In this document: positions 1-6,540 of the stretch, piece after piece
How the letters are laid out: each line of letters opens with the position of its first letter
Position numbering within the stretch: position 1 is the stretch's first letter
Assembly: GCA_002305255.1 (NCBI GenBank)
Contig: DBQN01000040.1
Span: forward strand, 4,402-16,097
DNA from: Firmicutes bacterium UBA1393
GTDB lineage: Bacteria; Bacillota; DTU025
Direction of reading: 5' to 3'
Length of the DNA stretch: 11,696 bases
Program-made: the position numbers and the translations under genes
Notes under the pieces: model-generated
What the model was told of the DNA's origin: nothing
The model's database searches: none
What the model saw: the letters and a program-made list of their open reading frames with translations, nothing else

Positions 1-260
1 TAGAAGTAGTTCTTCCGGAAGAACTTCGAGTAGGGGGTGATCTGGCAGTTGAGCGCGAGTGCCGCCTTTATCGTGAACTCCACAGCGCGCTTGTTCAGCA
101 CCGGCAGCGCTCCGGGCATCCCGAGGCATACCGGGCACACTCGTGTGTTCGGGGCCGCGCCGAACTCAGCTCGGCACGAGCAGAACACCTTTGACTCGGT
201 GTCGAGTTCTGCGTGCACCTCCATACCCACTACGACTTCGTATTCAGTCGTCGCCGCCAT
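1..260 (-). CDS. gatB: Asp-tRNA(Asn)/Glu-tRNA(Gln) amidotransferase subunit B, N-terminal part (runs off left edge)
   Basis: GatB is the kinase and tRNA-binding subunit of GatCAB. It activates the glutamyl (or aspartyl) side chain on misacylated tRNA with ATP before amidation. Only the first 86 codons lie in the window. They carry the family's N-terminal signature: VVGMEVHAEL at residues 9-19, SKVFCSC at 23-29, PNTRVCPVCLGMPGALPVLN at 37-56, and SKFFRKNYF at 78-86. Cysteines 27, 29, 42 and 45 form the CxC...CxxC zinc-type cluster seen in many GatB proteins. The ATG at 258-260 is preceded by a GGAGGTGAT Shine-Dalgarno with 9 nt between GGAGG and the start. It lies 1 nt after the gatA TAG, so translation is probably coupled to gatA. 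The family is usually about 475-490 residues, so roughly four fifths of the gene is outside the window. No oddity is visible in this part. Confidence 0.97.
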   Translation of the reverse strand, partial: MAATTEYEVVVGMEVHAELDTESKVFCSCRAEFGAAPNTRVCPVCLGMPGALPVLNKRAVEFTIKAALALNCQITPYSKFFRKNYF

Positions 261-261
261 G

Positions 262-1812
262 CTACATCACCTCCAGCTCAGGCCGGCGCATCTCGCCGGC
301 TGACGCCTGCTCCACTGCGGCAGCCACCCTGAAGAGCATTGTCTCGCCGAACATCGGTCCGAACACCTGGAAGCCGACGGGCAGGCCACCGTGCAAGCCG
401 CAGGGTACTGACAGCGCAGGCACGCCCACGAGATTGGCCACAATGGTGTATATGTCCTGTAAGTACATGGTGAGCGGGTCTTCCACCAGTTCGCCGATTC
501 TCAACGCGGTGGTCGGAGCCGTAGGCGACACGAAGCAGTCGCACTCGGCCAGCACGGCCTCGATGTCGCGGCGGATCAGCGTGCGCACACGCATCGCCTT
601 GTCAAAGTAGGCCGTGTAGTTCCCGGCGCTGAGCGCGTGCGAACCGAGCAGAATCCGGCGCTGCACCTCAGGGCCGAAGCCTTCAGTGCGGCTGGCCGCG
701 ATCGCCGACCCCACGTCGCCGGCACCGACCGCGCGGAAGCCGTACCTCACCCCGTCGTAGCGGGCCAGGTTTGAGCTGGCCTCAGCCGTGGCCACAAGAT
801 AATAGACCGCCAGCGAGTGCTCGACATTCGGAATGGACACCTCTACGATCTCAGCGCCTGCCTCCTCCAGTCGGGCGATGGTGCGCTCTATGGCGGCTCT
901 GACTCCCCCATCGAGACCGTCGGCAAAGAACTCTCTGGGCACGCCGATCTTGACGCCTCTGACGCCATCCGCACCACGTTCCACCGCAGCAACATAGTCA
1001 GGCACCGCCTCAGGCGATGATGTCGAATCCTTCGGATCGTGCCCGGCCATCACCCCGAGCATCGTGGCACAGTCGCGCACATTGCCTGCTATGGGCCCCA
1101 CGCAGTCGAGCGACGAGCCGAACCCCACGACTCCGTAACGGCTGACTCTGGCATACGTGGGCTTGAGACCAACGGTTCCGCAGAACGCCGAAGGCTGCCT
1201 CACCGAACCTCCCGTATCAGTGCCCACAGCCGCACACACCATGCCGGCTGCCACCGCCGCAACCGACCCGCCGCTCGATCCACCCGGCACACGCTGCGTG
1301 TCGTAGGGATTACGGGTGGGGTGGAAGGCCGATGACTCAGTGGTGGAACCCATGGCGAACTCGTCCATGTTTGCCTTGCCCACAATGACTGCGCCTGCAG
1401 CCGTTAACCTCTCTGCCACCGTGGCAGAATACGGCGGCACGAACCCGGTCAGAATCTTGCTGCCGGCCGTCGTGGCTATGCCTTCGGTGCAGATGTTGTC
1501 TTTCAGTGCCACAGGAATGCCCGTCAGGATCGGGAGGCCGTCGGCGCCTGCGCCTCCGCCTGCGCTGGCCGCAGCTCCTGCCGCTGCGCCCGATGTGGCG
1601 CCGCTGCGCGCCGCCGCTATCGCCTCATCTGCGCGCTCCGCCGCGGCTATGGCGCCTGCATCATCCACAGTGATGAAAGCTCCGACGGTGCCGTCATACC
1701 GCCGAATGCGCTCGAGCGAGGCACCCACAAGCTCACGGGCTGACATGTCGCCCCGAAGCAACATGGCGTGGAGCTCGCTGATGTTGTGTTCACGAAGGTC
1801 TGTGATCGCCAC
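262..1812 (-). CDS. gatA: Glu-tRNA(Gln)/Asp-tRNA(Asn) amidotransferase subunit A
   Basis: GatA is the glutaminase subunit of GatCAB and belongs to the amidase-signature family. It releases ammonia from glutamine and channels it to GatB. The protein is 516 residues against a usual 480-490. The Ser-cisSer-Lys triad is intact: Lys104 in PVALKDN, Ser179 in PGGSSGGS, and Ser203 in GTDTGGSVRQP. These have the same mutual spacing as K79/S154/S178 of Staphylococcus aureus GatA, shifted by 25 residues. The shift is explained by an extra Ala/Gly-rich stretch at about residues 69-92, before the lysine. The likely start is a GTG at 1810-1812 whose G is shared with the TAG stop of gatC. GGAGG-like sequences lie just upstream (1816-1829). 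The stop is 1 nt before gatB. Function is secure. Whether it serves Gln only or also Asn tRNA cannot be told from the sequence. Confidence 0.98.
   Translation of the reverse strand: MAITDLREHNISELHAMLLRGDMSARELVGASLERIRRYDGTVGAFITVDDAGAIAAAERADEAIAAARSGATSGAAAGAAASAGGGAGADGLPILTGIPVALKDNICTEGIATTAGSKILTGFVPPYSATVAERLTAAGAVIVGKANMDEFAMGSTTESSAFHPTRNPYDTQRVPGGSSGGSVAAVAAGMVCAAVGTDTGGSVRQPSAFCGTVGLKPTYARVSRYGVVGFGSSLDCVGPIAGNVRDCATMLGVMAGHDPKDSTSSPEAVPDYVAAVERGADGVRGVKIGVPREFFADGLDGGVRAAIERTIARLEEAGAEIVEVSIPNVEHSLAVYYLVATAEASSNLARYDGVRYGFRAVGAGDVGSAIAASRTEGFGPEVQRRILLGSHALSAGNYTAYFDKAMRVRTLIRRDIEAVLAECDCFVSPTAPTTALRIGELVEDPLTMYLQDIYTIVANLVGVPALSVPCGLHGGLPVGFQVFGPMFGETMLFRVAAAVEQASAGEMRRPELEVM
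266..274 (-). promoter_or_regulatory. Shine-Dalgarno sequence of gatB inside gatA
   Basis: The minus strand reads GGAGGTGAT here, a nine-base perfect complement of the usual bacterial 16S rRNA 3' end. It overlaps the last codons and is followed at once by the stop of gatA. GGAGG ends 9 nt before the gatB ATG. This fixes the gatB start and suggests efficient re-initiation right after GatA is finished. Confidence 0.85.
1537..1608 (-). other. Ala/Gly-rich insert in GatA (residues about 69-92)
   Basis: This codes for a low-complexity stretch of almost only Ala, Gly and Ser between the N-terminal helices of GatA and the segment leading to catalytic Lys104. The about 25-residue offset of all catalytic residues relative to S. 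aureus GatA matches its length, so it is an in-frame insertion and not a misread start. Confidence 0.75.
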
Positions 1813-2129
1813 TACTCCTCCGCCTCCCCTGCCACTATCCGGGGCACCCTGAAGAACTGCCCCTGCCTGTCGGGCGCGTTTGCCAGAGCCTGCTCAACCG
1901 TGAGCCCCTCTCTCGGCTCATCGTCGCGCCACACGTTGATGAAGGAATGCGGGTGGGTCATCGGAGGTACGCCCTCAGTGTCCAACACCGCCAGTTGATC
2001 AACGTAGCGGATGATATCATTCAGATCCTTCGTCAGCTTCACAAGCTGATCATGAGAGAATCGCAGCTTCGCCCTTTCAGCCAGGGCGGCGGCATCCTCT
2101 ATCGTATAGCCCAAATCACTCACCACCAT
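1812..2129 (-). CDS. gatC: Glu-tRNA(Gln)/Asp-tRNA(Asn) amidotransferase subunit C
   Basis: GatC is the small subunit that wraps around the GatA-GatB interface and stabilises the complex. At 105 residues it is slightly longer than the common 90-100. It shows the family pattern: an N-terminal helix with AALAERAKL, then LTKDLNDIIRYVDQL, LDTEGVPPMTHP, a conserved arginine-acidic pair in NVWRDDEPR, and the C-terminal NAPDRQGQFFRVPRIV. The start is taken as ATG at 2127-2129, which lies inside ligA and gives a 14-nt overlap. No strong Shine-Dalgarno precedes it, so it probably depends on ribosomes ending ligA. GTG codons 2 and 3 and a TTG at 2112-2114 are alternative starts. Its TAG shares one base with the gatA GTG. 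Identity is sure and the exact start less so. Confidence 0.95.
   Translation of the reverse strand: MVVSDLGYTIEDAAALAERAKLRFSHDQLVKLTKDLNDIIRYVDQLAVLDTEGVPPMTHPHSFINVWRDDEPREGLTVEQALANAPDRQGQFFRVPRIVAGEAEE
1816..1829 (-). promoter_or_regulatory. Shine-Dalgarno region of gatA inside gatC
   Basis: The minus strand reads GGGGAGGCGGAGGA, giving two possible GGAGG-type sites. One lies 3 nt from the GTG start at 1812, which is very close. The other lies about 11 nt away, which is more usable. Both lie within the final codons of gatC, so they act only if the upstream gene is transcribed. Confidence 0.6.
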
Positions 2130-4248
2130 CTGTGAGATTGCGTCCCGCCCGCCGCAGCATCTTTATGAACTCCTGCTCGGAGAGCACAGCGATGCCCAGC
2201 TGACCGGCGCGTGCGAGCTTGGAACCGGCGTCGGCTCCGGCCACGAGGTAGTCGGTGCTCTTTGTCACACTAGAGCCGGCCTTGCCGCCCAGGCTCTCCA
2301 CTATCTCCTCGGCCTGCTGGCGCTTGAGGCTCGACAGCGTCCCGGTGAACACGAACGTCTTGCCCGCGAACTCAGCCGCCTCAGCGCCGCCGTCAGCATC
2401 GCCCTCGCCGTCAGCATCGCCTGCGCCGCCACTACCATCGCCGTCAGCCCCGGCCTCCGCCTTGGCCTTCGCGCCGGAACCCATAGACACCCCGGCCTCT
2501 GCCAGTCGTCGCAGCGCCGCCCTGTTCTGCTCAGTTCTGAAGAAATCGGCCACGCTCTCGGCGATGGCCCGCCCTACTGTGGGCACCTCTAGGAGGCGCG
2601 CCTGGTCCGCCGCGGCCAGCGCGTCTATGGAACCGAACTCATTGGCCAGAATCTTGGCCATGTTCTCGCCTACATGCCTTATGCCGAGGGCGAATATGAG
2701 TCGATGCACCTTGTTTGACTTGCTCCGTTCGATCGCCGCTACAAGGTTTGCGGCTGATCGCTCTCCCACGCGCTCCAAGGTCATGAGCTGCTCCGCGGTG
2801 AGGTAGTAGATATCGGCTACATCGCGCACCAACCCTGCATCGAGCAACCTCTCCACCATCGACGGACCCATTCCCTCGATGTCCATGGCATCTCGCGACG
2901 CGAAGTGGATCAGGCCCTCCCTGAGCCTTGCCGGACACGCGAAGTTCACACACCTCGTGGCGGCCTCGCCCTCTTCTCGCACTACCTCCGAGTCGCACTC
3001 GGGGCAGCGTTCAGGCATGAAGAACTCACGCTCACTGCCGTCGCGCTCCTGCACCAGCACGCTCACGACCTCGGGAATCACATCGCCTGCACGCTGGATG
3101 GTGACCTTATCCCCGATGCGGATGTCCTTTGCCCTTATGTAATCGATGTTGTGAAGCGATGCCCTGCTCACGGTGACCCCGCCTACGACAACCGGCTCGA
3201 ACTGCGCCGCCGGCGTAAGCACCCCGGTGCGACCCACCTGCACCACGATGTTGAGCAGCCTCGTCACCGCCTGCTGTGCAGGGTACTTCAGGGCAATGGC
3301 CCAGCGTGGCGAGTGCGACGTGAAGCCCAGCCGCGACTGGAGCTCCAGGTCGTTGACCTTCACCACCATCCCGTCGATTTCGTAGGGAAGGCCAGGCCTT
3401 GCAGCCGCCAGCTCCTCTGCGGCGGCAATGACTTCGGCGATGCCGCGGCACTTCTTGATGAGACCGTTGACCGGAAAGCCCAGCCCCTTCAGGGCCTGGA
3501 GCGCGTCCCAGTGAGTGGCCACACCGAGCTGTTCCGGGCGGGGCACGTAATAGAAGAACGCCCCCAGCCTGCGCCGGCTGGTTACCGAGGGGTCGAACTG
3601 CCTCAACGACCCGGCCGCCGCATTCCTCGGATTGGCGAACTCCGCCTCCCCGGCTTCCGCCCGTTCGGCGTTTAGCCTCACGAAGTCGGCCTTCGCCATG
3701 TACACCTCGCCCCTCGCCGTGAGCTGCTCCGGAGCTCCTTCAGGTAGACTGAGCGGAATCGACCGCACCGTGCGCAGGTTCGACGTGATGTTCTCGCCAA
3801 CCGCACCGTCGCCCCTCGTGGCTCCCACATCGAGACGGCCGCGCACATATGAGAGACTGATGCCCAGTCCATCGATTTTGGGCTCGACAACATACTCCAC
3901 CGCGCCTGCGTCGACTGCGCCCTGACCCAGCCCCTTTCGCACCCGAGCGTCAAAGGCCTCGAGCTCTCCCGAGCTGAACGCGTTGTCCAGCGACAGCATG
4001 GCGATCTCATGCACCACCGGAGCGAACCCAGTCGCGACAGCCCCGCCCACGCGCCGCGTCGGCGAAGTATCGTCATCGAACTCAGGGTGCTCCGCCTCAA
4101 GCTGCCTGAGCTCCCGCATTAGCCCGTCGTATTCCGCATCGCTGATCAGAGGATCATCGAGGACGTAGTATCGGTGATTATGCCGTTCAATCTCCTGTCG
4201 GAGCCTAGCTATCCGCTCGCGCACTCCCTCGGGGCTACCACTGCTCAC
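2116..4248 (-). CDS. ligA: NAD-dependent DNA ligase
   Basis: LigA seals nicks in replication and repair using NAD+ as AMP donor. The start chosen is GTG at 4246-4248 (710 residues), because a perfect AAGGAGG lies 7 nt before it. The first possible GTG, at 4252-4254, is only 1 nt from that site. Domains in order: Ia domain (YYVLDDPLISDAEYDGLMREL, about residues 27-50), nucleotidyltransferase with catalytic Lys124 in the KIDG motif, RGEVYM and EIDGMVVKV, then the OB fold. A Cys4 zinc finger follows (Cys415, 418, 433 and 438). Helix-hairpin-helix repeats span about 448-580 and a BRCT domain about 626-701. Between the HhH region and the BRCT domain lies an unusual Gly/Asp/Ala-rich linker at about 592-625, which makes the protein longer than the common 660-680. 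It starts 16 nt after pcrA stops and overlaps gatC by 14 nt. Confidence 0.98.
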   Translation of the reverse strand: MSSGSPEGVRERIARLRQEIERHNHRYYVLDDPLISDAEYDGLMRELRQLEAEHPEFDDDTSPTRRVGGAVATGFAPVVHEIAMLSLDNAFSSGELEAFDARVRKGLGQGAVDAGAVEYVVEPKIDGLGISLSYVRGRLDVGATRGDGAVGENITSNLRTVRSIPLSLPEGAPEQLTARGEVYMAKADFVRLNAERAEAGEAEFANPRNAAAGSLRQFDPSVTSRRRLGAFFYYVPRPEQLGVATHWDALQALKGLGFPVNGLIKKCRGIAEVIAAAEELAAARPGLPYEIDGMVVKVNDLELQSRLGFTSHSPRWAIALKYPAQQAVTRLLNIVVQVGRTGVLTPAAQFEPVVVGGVTVSRASLHNIDYIRAKDIRIGDKVTIQRAGDVIPEVVSVLVQERDGSEREFFMPERCPECDSEVVREEGEAATRCVNFACPARLREGLIHFASRDAMDIEGMGPSMVERLLDAGLVRDVADIYYLTAEQLMTLERVGERSAANLVAAIERSKSNKVHRLIFALGIRHVGENMAKILANEFGSIDALAAADQARLLEVPTVGRAIAESVADFFRTEQNRAALRRLAEAGVSMGSGAKAKAEAGADGDGSGGAGDADGEGDADGGAEAAEFAGKTFVFTGTLSSLKRQQAEEIVESLGGKAGSSVTKSTDYLVAGADAGSKLARAGQLGIAVLSEQEFIKMLRRAGRNLTDGGE
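2374..2475 (-). other. Gly/Asp/Ala low-complexity linker in LigA
   Basis: This codes for about 34 residues made nearly only of Gly, Ala, Asp, Glu and a few Lys or Ser. It sits between the helix-hairpin-helix domain and the BRCT domain. It is acidic and very likely disordered, giving the BRCT domain a long flexible tether. Most LigA proteins join these domains with a short connector. Confidence 0.75.
2389..2424 (-). repeat. 18-bp tandem repeat, two copies, in the LigA linker
   Basis: On the plus strand the 15-mer gccgtcagcatcgcc occurs at 2389-2403 and again exactly 18 bp on at 2407-2421. The two 18-bp units match at 16 positions. A shorter piece, gccgtcagcc, recurs at 2440-2449. The period is a multiple of three and encodes the repeated Gly-Asp-Ala-Asp-Gly residues, so the linker probably grew by in-frame repeat duplication. 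Confidence 0.8.
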
Positions 4249-4255
4249 GGCCACC

Positions 4256-4262
4256 CCTCCTT
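4256..4262 (-). promoter_or_regulatory. Shine-Dalgarno sequence deciding the ligA start
   Basis: The minus strand reads AAGGAGG here, between the pcrA stop (4265-4267) and ligA. It is 1 nt from the GTG at 4254 and 7 nt from the GTG at 4248. Spacing therefore favours 4248 as the true start. Confidence 0.8.
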
Positions 4263-4264
4263 CA

Positions 4265-6538
4265 CTAGAGCTTCTCTATGGGGGCCATCTCCACCAGGAA
4301 CTGCTTGATCCCAAGATCCGGGAAGGCCACAGTGATCATGTCATCGCCTGCGCTCTTCGACACCGCCACCACAGTTCCCTCGCCGTACTTGCCGTGCTTC
4401 ACTTTATCTCCTGCGGCAAACTCGGCGTTCCCCTGCCTCGAGCTCGATCTCGCCGGCGGCCTGCCGCCGCCCGCAGGCAAGCCCTGGTCGGGCCTAGACC
4501 ACTCGCGCCCGCCCGCACCCGCACCAACGCTCTTGCCGCCCACACTTCCCATGCCTGACCTGGTGTAGGCATAGCGCTCGAGGAATGCATCCTGCATCAG
4601 GTGCTCGGGAATCTCCCTGATGAACCGTGACGGCGGATTCATCGTCGTTGACCCGAAGATCATCCGTGAGGCGGCATTACTCAGGTAGAGCCTGTCCTTC
4701 GCCCTGGTGATCCCTACGTACGCGAGCCTCCGCTCTTCTTCGAGGGCGTGCGGATCCTGCTGCGACCGCGATAGTGGGAAGATGTTCTCTTCCATGCCGG
4801 CTATGAACACCACCGGGAACTCCAGTCCCTTCGCTGTGTGCAACGTCATCAGTGTCACCTGATCGCCGCTTAGCTCGGTGCGATCTATATCGGTGAGCAG
4901 CGCGACCTCCTCGAGGAACGCGCCGATGTCGTCAGGCCCGCCTGCGCCCGATTCATCAGGCTCCATGTGCCTCGACTCGAACTCCGCCGTAACCGATACA
5001 AGCTCGCGCAAGTTCTCAAGGCGCGATTCGGCCTCGATGGACCCGTCCTGTTCGAGCTCTCGCACGTAGCCGGTATCTTCCGCCACTTTGCGCACTATCT
5101 CCGACACAGTGGCCTGACCTTTCAGGGCCATGAGAGACTCTGCGGTGCCGACGAATGAAGCCAGCGCCGCCCTGGCCCTGGCCCCCAGCGTCGGCGCCTC
5201 GGCCGCAAGTTTCACGCCTTCGAACAGCGACGCGCCTCGCTCCGCCGCAAGTTGCCTTGCCACTGCCAGCGTAGCATCGCCGATGCCGCGCCGCGGCACA
5301 TTGATGATCCGCTCCACGCTGCTCGAATCGTCGGGATTGTCGATGACGCGTAGGTACGCCAGAACGTCTTTGACCTCACGGCGCTCATAGAACTTGAGGC
5401 CTCCCACCATCTTGTACGGGATTCCCCTGTTCAGCAGCACTTCCTCAATCACTCGCGACTGCGCATTCATCCGATAGAGCACGGCGAAGTCGCCATAGCG
5501 CCGGCAGTCGGCTGCAGTGAGCCTCTGGATCTCGTCTGCTACGAACCTCGCCTCATCACGCTCTGTGGCGGCTCTGTACACCGACACGCGCGCCCCCGCC
5601 TCCCGGCTTGTCCAGAGCGACTTGCTCTTCCTGCCCCTGTTGTTCGCGATGACACAGTTGGCGGCATCTAGGATGTTAGACGTGGACCTGTAGTTCTGCT
5701 CGAGCTTGATTACGCGCGCGTCGGGGTAGTCGCGCTCGAACTCAAGTATGTTGCGGATGTCGGCTCCCCGCCACTCATATATGGACTGGTCATCATCGCC
5801 GACGACGCACAGGTTCTTGTGCGCAGAGGCAAGCATCTGGACCAACACGTACTGGGCGTGGTTCGTGTCCTGGTACTCGTCGACCATGATGTGCGTGAAC
5901 CTGTTCGCGTAGCGTGAGAGCACCTCCGGCGCCTTTCTGAACAGCTCGATGGTGAGCATGATGAGGTCGTCGAAATCGAGGGCGTTGTCGCGCGCCAGCA
6001 TCTTCTGGTACATCTCATACGCCTGGCCTATGGTGCGCTGCCTCACGTCCGTGGCCGCCGCAACGTATTCCGCGGCGCTGATCAGCTCGTTCTTCGCATC
6101 GCTGATGGCCGACAGTACCGACTGAGGCTTGAACATGTCGCTCGAGATGTTGAGCTCCTTGAGAATGCGCTTCATGGCCGTCATCTGATCTGACTCATCG
6201 AGGATGGAGAAGCTCCTCTTGTAGCCCAGAGCTTCGATATCCATGCGCAGCATCTTGGCGCACATCGCATGGAACGTCGACACCCACACCAGCGATCCCG
6301 CCGGCCCGACCAGATCCATCACCCTCGACCTCATCTCAGCCGCGGCCTTGTTGGTGAAGGTCACTGCCAGAATCCTGTAGGGCGGCACCCCTGCCGTTGA
6401 GATCAGATGCGCCACTCTGTGCACCAGCACCCTGGTCTTCCCGGAGCCCGCCCCGGCGAGAATCAACAGGGGGCCGTTCACGTGCTCCACGGCCTCCCGC
6501 TGCTGGGGGTTGAGCCCCTCAAGCACACTGCAGTCCAT
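4265..6538 (-). CDS. pcrA: ATP-dependent DNA helicase, PcrA/UvrD family
   Basis: PcrA is a superfamily 1A 3'-5' helicase for repair, plasmid replication and removal of recombinase or stalled polymerase from DNA. With the ATG at 6536-6538 it has 757 residues. Visible motifs in order: Q motif LNPQQREAV (9-17), Walker A GAGSGKT (29-35), motif Ia VTFTNKAAAEM (59-69), DEAD-like VDEYQDTN (219-226), motif III GDDDQSIYEWRG (247-258), motif IV EQNYRST, motif V TLHTAKGLEF, and motif VI YVGITRAKDRL (607-617). The last 51 residues, from FAAGDKVKHGKYGEG, form the Tudor-like domain that binds RNA polymerase in Gram-positive PcrA. A Gly-rich linker of about 46 residues (661-706) precedes it. The ATG is 2 nt after the gltX TGA and has no clear Shine-Dalgarno, which suggests coupling. 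A TTG at 6542-6544 overlapping that TGA is a possible alternative start. Confidence 0.97.
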   Translation of the reverse strand: MDCSVLEGLNPQQREAVEHVNGPLLILAGAGSGKTRVLVHRVAHLISTAGVPPYRILAVTFTNKAAAEMRSRVMDLVGPAGSLVWVSTFHAMCAKMLRMDIEALGYKRSFSILDESDQMTAMKRILKELNISSDMFKPQSVLSAISDAKNELISAAEYVAAATDVRQRTIGQAYEMYQKMLARDNALDFDDLIMLTIELFRKAPEVLSRYANRFTHIMVDEYQDTNHAQYVLVQMLASAHKNLCVVGDDDQSIYEWRGADIRNILEFERDYPDARVIKLEQNYRSTSNILDAANCVIANNRGRKSKSLWTSREAGARVSVYRAATERDEARFVADEIQRLTAADCRRYGDFAVLYRMNAQSRVIEEVLLNRGIPYKMVGGLKFYERREVKDVLAYLRVIDNPDDSSSVERIINVPRRGIGDATLAVARQLAAERGASLFEGVKLAAEAPTLGARARAALASFVGTAESLMALKGQATVSEIVRKVAEDTGYVRELEQDGSIEAESRLENLRELVSVTAEFESRHMEPDESGAGGPDDIGAFLEEVALLTDIDRTELSGDQVTLMTLHTAKGLEFPVVFIAGMEENIFPLSRSQQDPHALEEERRLAYVGITRAKDRLYLSNAASRMIFGSTTMNPPSRFIREIPEHLMQDAFLERYAYTRSGMGSVGGKSVGAGAGGREWSRPDQGLPAGGGRPPARSSSRQGNAEFAAGDKVKHGKYGEGTVVAVSKSAGDDMITVAFPDLGIKQFLVEMAPIEKL

Positions 6539-6540
6539 TC

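Noticed and set aside
8..25. Perfect 18-bp palindrome (agttcttccggaagaact)
   Set aside because: It lies inside gatB and is explained by codons of the conserved SKFFRKNYF segment. It has no loop and no U-run, and no operator context is visible, so chance is the simplest reading.
2905..3675. Long plus-strand open frame of 256 codons opposite ligA
   Set aside because: It is antisense to a clearly conserved ligase. Long empty frames are expected opposite GC-rich genes. It shows no family motif and no fitting ribosome site.
3721..3738. Short inverted repeat around gagctgctccggagctcc, a possible hairpin
   Set aside because: It is inside ligA coding sequence, has a short stem and lacks a T-tract. 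Such repeats are frequent in GC-rich DNA.
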